Source: Smittia aterrima (lineage: Eukaryota > Arthropoda > Insecta > Diptera > Chironomidae). From it: DNA of 64,000 nucleotides. Below are positions 54,501 to 64,000 of the stretch, in pieces. The stretch spans positions 15,407,537 through 15,471,536 of the forward strand of contig CP093829.1 of assembly GCA_033063855.1 (NCBI GenBank), in the 5' to 3' direction. The position numbers and the translations under genes were made by a program. Position 1 is the stretch's first letter; every line of letters begins with the position of its first letter. Under the pieces are notes generated by a model, which saw only the letters and a list, made by a program, of their open reading frames with translations, ran no database searches and had not been told where the DNA came from.

Positions 54501-57500
54501 GCGCAGGGGATTGCTCTATCGTCGAGTTGATTTTATTATTATTCGACGTCAGAATGTTTCGTTGATAGTTGTTCTCTACACTCTGTTGATTCCATGGCGA
54601 GGTCTTCTTCAACTCGTTAAATTCTTGATCCTTTTTCGAGAGAACTGAAGGCGAACCGATGGGTTTGAATTGAGGCAATTGTTGTTGTGATTGTACCAAC
54701 TGTTGCTGCGGCAGCTCCGGAAGGTTTTTGTTTTCGTTTTGATGCATCGACGATACCGATTTGATTGGAGTCTCATTAATCTTCTCGTTCACAACATTAT
54801 TGTTATCGGCAATATTTGTTGAGCTGTTAATCTTCTTGTTCTTCTGTCTAAGTTTCTCAATCAGATTATATGTCGCACGCTCAGTATCTTCCTTGTCAGC
54901 GATCTTGGGAATCGAGAAAATGTTGTTTGGTGTGTTGAAAATGTTGGCTTCATTACACTGTAAAACATTGTTGAATGTATCGTCTGGTGATTCGTTAGGT
55001 ATTGGCTTGGTTTTGTTGAGATTCACAGTAGGAATCGAGACCATTGGCGATGTTTGAGGAGCTGGTTTCTCAAGCATTTCCTTTGTCTCTGGAATATTTA
55101 CATCAATTTTTGATTTACTTGGAATGAGTTGCTCATCGATATCTATTGGAGCATCCACAGATTTCTTTTCCAAAGATTCCATTTTTGACTTGGGCAGATC
55201 ATTTTCAGATTCATCCATAATCTCAATGACATCAGGAGAACGTTTCGTAGGAGTTGATTTTGGTTTCTCTTTGGGAGAGTCTTTAACTTCCACTGGAATT
55301 GGCGTTGCTTCAAGTACCGTTTCTGGTTTGTGTTCAGGACTCTTAAGCTGCTCGTGATCTGATGAAATCGACTTGGTTCGAGACTTCTCTGGCACTTTGT
55401 CTTGAGCTGCTTTTGTCTCCGATCGACTACTTCGACGTAAGCTTGTCTCGCTACCACTCGAGTCTTTCTTCTTCTCAACTTCAACTTCAGCCACAGGCTC
55501 CTTAACAGGCGTTACGACAGATGTCTTGCGCTTCTTATTCGTGTCAACAGTTGCCTTTACTTCCGCTTCTTTCACATCAACACTATTTTTTCTCTTGTCT
55601 GGCAGTTTAACCAAATCTCCCTTACTGGATTCAGAAGTTCTTGATTTATTACTACTTGACACCTTAGATGCCGTGGCGATTGAGGTTGATCTTTTTCTTG
55701 TAGCGACTGGTGTCTCTGGTGTAGTTGGTCGCTCAAGCACTGATTTTTGAGGAGATCGATTGCTAGCTGCGGTTGGTGATGCTTTAACCATTGTTGACGG
55801 TCGTCTTGGAGGTGGCTTGTCAATCTCTTTTTTAAGAGCGGGTGCTGACTTCTTGATTGGAGCGGTGATGGACTTCTTGGGCGACGTCTTTCGTTTATTG
55901 TTTCCTTTTTCAGGTAATCGTGGCGTATCAAGACGGTCACTGGACGATGAATCTGAATCTGAGGACGATGACGAACTGCTAGACTTAGCAACAGCTGAGG
56001 GTTTCGGAACCTTGTCAAGAAAGGGCGATTCCTTCGCTTTTGCTTTAAGTCCAACAGCGATGGAAGGTCGTCTCGCAGGGGTTGATTTGTTTGAAACTTT
56101 TGACGCCGTCGTTGTCGTCGGCTTGACTGGAGATTTGGAAGATTCATTTTCAGTTTCCGAATCAGACGATGATCCAGAATCTGATCCTGAACTGCTACTT
56201 GAAGTACTCGAGCTCGATAAGTCAACAGGTGCAATTGATTTCCGTCGTTCAACTGTTTTCTTGTTTGGTGATACTGTTGTACTCGATGGTTTCGATTTCT
56301 CTTCGATTGGTGTCGATGTAGGAGGTTGAGCAGGTTGTGAGGAAGTGCCGAGACCTTTGATATGCTCGGCGGCCTTCTTAGCTGCTTGTCTTTGGGGCAC
56401 ATAAGGAAGGTAGTCGGCAGGAATATCAACGTGTGATTTTTCCTCTTTGTCCTTCTCTTTTTCGCGCTCATTGATTTTCTTTAAATCAACCTTCGGCTCT
56501 TCCTTCGGAAGAAGTTTCTTCGAGGATTTACTTGACTTCGATTTCAATTTTTCTTCTTTGAAATCCTTTTGATTCTCACGCTCAACGTCAGCAGCCAGTT
56601 TGGAAGACATGAGGGTCTCATCAAGCTTTTCACGGATTTCACGACGGTTCTTTTCACTTGCCATGCCAGTGATTGATTGCACCATTAAAGCAGAGTTTGT
56701 CTTCATTAGATTCTCGGAAGCTTTCTTGGCAGCTTCACGTTGTGGAACCACCAAAAAGTCAGGAACGACATCTTTCTTGTATTGTGAAGTAATCTTCTCT
56801 TTCAAAATCTCATCGTCCACTTCTGAGTCTGACGATAATGTCGAGATTGGCTTTGTTGACATTCGTCTTGCTTTCGCTGGCAATAATTTTGATTCTCGTC
56901 TTGGAGGAGGAACTTTTTTGGCGGATTGTGCTGCAGGGGATGTGACGGCTTTCTTTGAAGAGCTCTTCTTTGTCTCGGCCGTTTCAGTTACCTTCTTTGC
57001 CTTGTCAAAAGGCAAAAGATCGTTGATGTTGAATTCTTTCATTGCAGCTTTCGTTCGGAACGGTTGTTGCTGTGAATCGCTCACAGTATTATCCGTTTTG
57101 TTATCTTTGTCAGTACTACTGCTATCACTATCTGAATAGATTGCTGATGGTTGGATTCGTTTTGAGTGGCCAGTTGTAGGTATACTGTGACCGCTACTGT
57201 TTCGTATCGGAATCAGTTCGTCACTCTCATCAGTTAAATGCATATGATCATCTTCAAATGGAACGCGAGTTCGCGAAAGAATTGGTGACTTTAATTTTGC
57301 TCGAGATGTTTTGCTGATGTCTTCCTCGCTTGAACTACATTTCAGCGAATCAAGCTTAGATTTTTCTTTGTTGTTAAGAGCTGACAATTGCTTCCTCTTC
57401 TCTGCGACTGCTTGTTTCGTTGAACCAGGCGGTCGACCCTTCTTCTTTGGTAGCGTCGTTGTTGATGTCGCGATAGGCTGAGGAGGTGATGGAAGTTGTA

Positions 57501-59939
57501 GTTTTGACTTGGCGGGAGATTTTCGTGTCGGAGATTCGTCTTCTGATGTACTCGCAGACGAAGCTGAAACTGAGCTTGTAGTTAAATGACTCTTTCGTCT
57601 CGTTGGCCGTTTTGGTGATCCATCGGTATCACTCGAAAGACTGTCATAAATATTATTCAATTTCTTGCTTGCTCCTGAATTGATAGCTCCGCCATTGAAC
57701 AATTTGCTTAGTCGACTCACAGCATCTTGTTTCACTTTCTTGATTTCTCCATTAATCTCTTTGTTTGCCTTTGGCGAGCTATTGCCCAAAATTGAGTCGA
57801 TCATATCCTCAATCTTCATTACTCTCGTGTCTTGCACTGATTCACTTGAGTAGAGTACGTCATAAATCGATGGGCCGTGATTCGCTTCCATCGTTGCTTT
57901 GATTGCGCTTTCATCTTGTTTTGATGGTTTCTTGACATTACTTAAAACAGTGATTTGCTTATGGAAAATTTGCTCTCGCATCTTGAAGAATGATCTTGAA
58001 AGTTTTTCTCTTCTTGACACCATATAACAAAGATTCCTCACTCGTTCAAGATCTTGTCTTAGATGCACAAACATCTTCATTTTCTCGATGTCGGCTTGTT
58101 CTTGATCGGTTTGCGACATCACATCTACATCTCCTGCCTTTGGTAGAAGCAGTGGATCGTTTCCACCTGCTTTGCGTTTCAGAATCCAGTAGTTGTAAAT
58201 ATGGTTGATGCCTTCTTGATCAACGTCAAGCAGATGACAACTAATATCTTTCACACTTACGTGTTTGTCGAACTCTGATTGAATTTCAACGAGACGTGCC
58301 AATCTCGCATGTTGACGTTCTTCCGTTGTCATCTCTTTACGGATCTTCTTCTTCTGATTAGTCGTTACTACTTTTTCTTCGTCCTCTGACGCGGACGCTT
58401 TCTCAGCCGCCTTTTCTGCGTTGGCACTATTTTTTGGTTCCTTTTTGACACTATGTTTCTGACAATACGATCGTAACTTAACTCCATCTTCGGCATTCTC
58501 ATCCTCGATGATTGCACGCATTTCGAGGCCATGTTGAAATGCACAGGTGACATGATAGGCTGTTTTACAAGTCTTAACCGAACATTGAATGCACGCTCCA
58601 ACTCGTTCACGACATAAAACACACACCAAAGCCCATCGACTCTGCGGAATGCTAGAGATTTTAGTTATTGGCTCCATTCGATCGACAGATCCGATGCTGA
58701 CTTCCGGAATCCATAAAGCGCATGACACATGTGCCCACTTTTGACCCGATCGAGTTGATTTCATTGCACCACCTTTGTTTGGACATAGCACGCAATCAGG
58801 CTTCTGTCCCATAGAACAAGTCCGACACAGCCATTGTCCTAATAAAATAAAAGTGACGAACATTAAACTATTTCCTTGTCATCAAAGAAAGAGAAGAAAC
58901 ATACCTGACGGTATCGTTGTTATTCCATAACAAGCTTGATGCACGCAGATGTTGCAGTTATCACAGAAAACCATCTCGTTTGCTTCCTCAGAATCCGGCG
59001 AGCGACAAACATCACATATGACATTCTCATCGTATTCAATGCCTAACCCATCCTCACTTTTCATTATTGCTTGAATTTTATCGTGACACCGGGTCTGCAA
59101 ACAATTAAAATGAAATTATAACATCGTTCAAAGAATTCAAGAAGAAAAATATTTACCTCAAGCTCTTCTAATATTCGCTCGAACTGCTCCTCGTTCACCG
59201 GCGGAAGACCACACATGCCACGTTCGCCATTAAATTCTTTCAGCCAAGCTTCGTCAAGCTGATCCAAATCGTAACTGCACACAGAGTCAGCCATGGCGGG
59301 AGTATTTGATAGATAGTTTTTATCGTGTGAAAAGTTCTCATCTTTTGTAATACGTATGTACTTGTTTTTCGGACTAAAAGAGAAAGAAAAATTAAGATTT
59401 CTATAAATTAGAAGAGTTGAAATGACACTTACAGTTTAAAATCCTGTCGGCCCTTATAATAATTTTCGCTGATTGATCTCACGATAGGCTCGGGTAAGGA
59501 GTCAGGATTGACTGGAACTTGTACACCTCGCTCCCACTCTTGTTTCCATGCATCATTTATCACCCAATATTCCTCATGAGATAGAGGCTCCGAGTCTGGC
59601 AATTTCATGGCACTAATTAGATCCTTCCTAAAATATTAAAATTGATCGTGATATTTCCTCTTGGAATCGTAATTCCATTTCGATAAGTTACCTAAAAAGT
59701 TCAGCTGGCGCTTCTGGCGCACTCCTATTATAAATACTAGACATTTTCAGATCTAAGTGCGGTCTAGCTTGCCAAACGGACGAAGAGTTGTGACCTCCAC
59801 CATTTGATGTAGATGTTGTAAAATCCTCTGTATCAACAGAAACGGTGGGGGGACGGCCCTTTCTTCTTTTAACAGGCGTTGAGCCTTCAACACCTATTGC
59901 ATTGGGATTTGGATTTGGTCGCTTCCCCCGTTGCGACAT
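51529..59939 (-). CDS. rno: Rhinoceros, JADE-family PHD-finger protein
   Basis: Exons 59939-59692, 59627-59433, 59373-59157, 59094-58905 and 58838-51529 give 2719 residues. The N-terminus has the EPC-like JADE block ([37 protein letters not shown]). A PHD finger at about 245-295 ([20 protein letters not shown]) follows, then an extended PHD ([32 protein letters not shown]). The last exon alone codes about 2436 residues, mostly Ser/Lys-rich disordered sequence with Ser runs near the middle and a Gln/Asn/Met-rich central part. In Drosophila, rno is a nuclear regulator that limits EGFR signalling. The long continuous frame without stops shows it is intact. An acceptor upstream of the ATG (TTTTGCAG near 60020) suggests a split 5' UTR. 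Confidence 0.95.
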
Positions 59940-61290
59940 TTTCACTAATGTTGCTCTTTTTCACTTAAAGGTTTTTTGTGTCTTTCGCAATTATATTGAA
60001 TGTACATTTATAAGAATCTGCAAAACATGAAAATATCTTCTTTTAGTTTATCTTCAATCAAGAACTTCACTCAACGACGGCGGTGGATTTTTTCATTCAC
60101 GATTCTTGATAGCTCAAAATTGGCCATACATGTTGGGATATTTTTCTTCTTGGCGAGTGGATAGATTCGTCCGAAAAAAATAACATCTACACACGACGTC
60201 TGTGACAACATATGAAGTAAGTTGCAGTTTTCGCGTTGATTAAAGGCTAAGAAATGGGATCCAGTCTCTTGGGAAGGGTAGGACCCATTCAAAATAACAT
60301 TGCAGATAGTTTTTACGGTCTATTCGCAAACTACGAGCAGTACTAGGAAGAAGAAGGCGGAGGTTGGCCGAAAACATGAAACTTCGTTTAAATTTTTAAA
60401 GCTTCAAGGAGATTTGTCATAAAGGAGGAATCTGAAATACTGCTAAGCGCTTCTAATTGCACATTTTTATTATCTTCTTATGCATTTAATCCATTTTTTC
60501 TCCATAGTTATTATTTTACGCATCTCCTCTATGTCAAGTCCACCACCAACATCATGGTTTGCATGTGTGTGTCAATGTATATCAACTTTTTCCACACAGA
60601 ATTCATAATTTCAACTTTCCGTGCGATATAAAGTCCTCGAAGCTTAGGCTTTCGATTAACGATGGCTTTCGTATAATGCTTCACAGTGGCACGAGCACCT
60701 TCCGACTCGATTTAACAATTCTCAATTTTTTTCATTTTCAAACAAAACAATCTTCGAGCGCCATCATTTTTGATCATTGGAACATTTTTTCCGTAAATAA
60801 AAACTTTTCCACACTTAAACCGTCCGCGCTTTGATTTTTCGTACCAAGCGTCGACTTAGTTGCCTACCATTTCTAACGCAATTCATTAATAAACACTGAA
60901 AACTCCGAATTTTAAGATTATTTTGTCTGATTCTGTATCATTTTCCTTCAACTAAACGAGTTGCCAGAGACGCGTGACTGTCGAAGATGAAAAGAAAATT
61001 TATTTTCGGATAGAATAATGTTTCAGTCAATCATGAAATGAGGAAAAGAAATAAATAAGATATTACATATTTTTGGTAGAACACAAAATAAAATTAAGCT
61101 TGTAAATCTGAGTATTTCTTAATATCTTGAAACCACATTGACATCTGGTAATTCACAAGTGCAGATGTCGCTGCTGAGAAAAATTGAAGGGTCTTGGTAT
61201 TATCAACGGGCCTCAAGACGCGTAGTTGTTTGAACGGAAACCGTTAAGAGTTCATTCAGCAAAACATGTTGATGCGTAAAGAAAAAACAG
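59940..61290. other. Upstream flank of rhinoceros
   Basis: Contains the rhinoceros promoter and probable 5' non-coding exon. No other gene was recognised; the frame at 60559-60834 has no supporting motif. Confidence 0.5.
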
Positions 61291-61297
61291 TATAAAA
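61291..61297 (+). promoter_or_regulatory. TATA box ahead of small ORF
   Basis: TATAAAA lies 33 bp before the ATG at 61330, a spacing that would place the transcription start a few bases before the ATG. Confidence 0.4.
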
Positions 61298-61329
61298 GAT
61301 TGTTCAATATAATATATATTTAGAATATT

Positions 61330-61545
61330 ATGTATAAATCTTATTTAGGAAAGATTTCCAAAAAGTTCATTTATCGACCCATAAATGTAAGAAAGAAACA
61401 ACCTGAGCTAAAGTCAAAATTTCTCGCCGCTATCAGCAGGCTCAAAAGAAAAACTAAAATTGAACTATTTTTCAAAGTTTTTCACCACCCGATCCTCAGC
61501 ATTTTGACACTCGTCATTTGCCTTATCGTCTGCGGCAGCCTTTGA
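61330..61545 (+). CDS. Possible small single-exon gene: 71-aa basic protein with C-terminal membrane anchor
   Basis: An ATG frame of 71 residues: a Lys/Arg-rich first 50 residues (for example RKKQPELKSK, SRLKRKTK) and a hydrophobic C-terminus (PILSILTLVICLIVCGSL). A TATA box lies 33 bp upstream, and AATAAA is at 61635-61640, 90 bp after the stop. The combination looks like a complete mini-gene for a tail-anchored peptide. No family is recognised. Chance occurrence in AT-rich DNA is possible, and the implied 5' UTR would be very short. Confidence 0.35.
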   Translation: MYKSYLGKISKKFIYRPINVRKKQPELKSKFLAAISRLKRKTKIELFFKVFHHPILSILTLVICLIVCGSL

Positions 61546-62403
61546 TATCGAATCAAGAGATTAATTTGAGAAGACCGATTCGTAAAGTTGAAATGCTGCG
61601 GTAAGGAGTTTCTCAGGAATCAACTTTTCTGCTTAATAAAAATGTATTGCTGTGTCTTCATTATCTATATTTCAGTGCTGTTACCGGTAGTAGCATAAAG
61701 ATTTTGTTTCAGTCAAAGACATTGTGGCGCTATATATCAAACCGAGGGTAGTGTTTTAGTTAGGTGCGGTTGAATGTTGAATATCGTGGGCTCATCACGT
61801 AATCGGAAAGAAAAATGATCATCCAGTAAGCAGAGCTATTAAGGCTAGAAAAGGTTAGCAGAGACAGTACCGCAAATAGAGCCACAAATTGGCAAATGAT
61901 AGAAAGAGATAATTTCCAAACCAATAAATTCCTCAACGAGGTCAAGGTACGGCAACCGAGCTAACGATCACTTAAGTAAAAGTAAGTAAATGATATTATT
62001 TTGATTAAAGTTCATATTTTACATATTTATAAATGATATAAATTTATAATTTGAAATATTTATAAATAAATAAAAATATTGAAAATAAAATTTTAAGCTT
62101 TAAGCATTGATAACAAAGATTTTAACCAGTACGAGGGCATTATATTTTTAAAAAAATGCATATCATATGAGTCATGTTTTATCTGAAAATATCTAAAAAA
62201 AAAATGAATTACCTATAAGGTAAGCTAGAACATGATGAATAATAGATTTTCCTTGGGACGTTGATATCAACAAAAGTTTGATTTTCATCAATGTTTTCTT
62301 TTATTTTTCTCTCCTCGTCTCCGCATTGATGGATACATGAAAGAAAGTTCTAAGTAAAAACGGTAAATCGAATAGCAAATAAAAAATGGATTAATTAGGC
62401 GCC
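61546..62403. other. Intergenic, 3' flank of BTBD10
   Basis: No gene was recognised. The hydrophobic minus-strand frame at 61760-61945 starts at TTG and lacks support. The stretch near 62030-62100 is very AT-rich. Confidence 0.5.
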
Positions 62404-63777
<1,374 letters not shown>

Positions 63778-64000
63778 TTTCTTTGTCGGATGAAAACAAG
63801 TCTTAAAACGAATATACTGAATCCAACTCCACCAGTTCGACTGCTTTCCAAACTCCAGTCTCAGTGAGTCTCTCTCTTTGAGGTCAGATGCGTTATCAAT
63901 CGACTTGAATTTTCAGACAAGAATTGAAAATTTTCTACTACGATTATTTTAATTTGGGTGTTTTAACTTTGCTTTGTAATGCTTTCAAACTTGGCGAACA
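63778..64000. promoter_or_regulatory. Upstream flank of BTBD10
   Basis: The last 223 bp upstream of the BTBD10 start should contain its 5' UTR and promoter. No motif stands out. Confidence 0.35.

Noticed and set aside
55572..56471. 299-codon frame on the minus strand inside rhinoceros
   Set aside because: It is an out-of-frame shadow of the low-complexity rhinoceros exon; its composition follows the codon bias of the true frame.
61760..61945. Hydrophobic 61-codon minus-strand frame
   Set aside because: It begins at TTG, has no promoter or poly(A) support, and no family resemblance.

Overview
This is eukaryotic nuclear DNA, most likely from a nematoceran fly; the compact, AT-rich layout with 50-70 bp introns fits a chironomid-type midge. 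That assignment is inferred from protein resemblance and gene structure only. The genes are spliced with GT..AG introns and resemble dipteran orthologues. There is no operon structure, CRISPR array or bacterial signature.

Layout. 1-7.4 kb is non-coding, AT-rich sequence with many TAATTA-type motifs. 7.4-11 kb is a repeat island: diverged copies of a dispersed repeat, a fragment of a non-LTR retrotransposon (RNase H and C-terminal CCHC-like region, minus strand), (GTCCGTCT)-rich repeats, a small foldback, and a well-delimited hAT-like MITE with 8-bp target-site duplications. 12.1-22.6 kb is a tight gene cluster: a securin-like gene (-), Nxf1 (+), RPB10 (-), Secp43/TRNAU1AP (+), Hrd1/synoviolin (+) and a CDKL1/4-type kinase (-). 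22.6-34.6 kb is sparser and holds a 176-residue four-TM protein (-) and a TMEM184 gene (-) with one 3-kb intron. 34.6-49.7 kb is dense again: Syx8 (+), UQCRC2 (-), TOM1 (+), LYAR (-), a broken P-loop kinase fragment (-), ariadne-2 (+), a secreted serine protease (-), UBE2C/vihar (-) and a TRAIP/nopo RING protein (+). 51.5-59.9 kb is rhinoceros (-), a 2719-residue JADE-family PHD protein coded mostly by one 7.3-kb exon. 61.3 kb has a possible small single-exon gene, and 62.4-63.8 kb is BTBD10/KCTD20 (-).

Functional threads. Most genes are housekeeping. Several concern ubiquitin (Hrd1 for ERAD, ariadne-2, TRAIP, UBE2C) and the cell cycle: UBE2C and the securin candidate would lie in the same APC/C pathway. 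Others concern membrane traffic (Syx8, TOM1), RNA polymerase and export (RPB10, Nxf1), nucleolus (LYAR) and respiration (UQCRC2). Several pairs are divergent over short shared promoters: securin/Nxf1, RPB10/Secp43, UQCRC2/TOM1 and UBE2C/nopo.

Most notable items: the hAT-like MITE with its natural empty-site comparison; the Nxf1 cassette-intron block (107-nt and 37-nt exons around a 1.2-kb intron with hairpins); a 38-bp copy of an Nxf1 exon pasted 2.3 kb away between direct repeats; a 15-nt microexon carrying the catalytic serine of a protease; the spliced four-TM gene and securin candidate, whose exons are too short or too diverged to stand out as ORFs; and a 25-bp perfect inverted repeat. 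All exon coordinates were worked out by hand from splice signals and reading-frame continuity; no alignment or transcript evidence was available.
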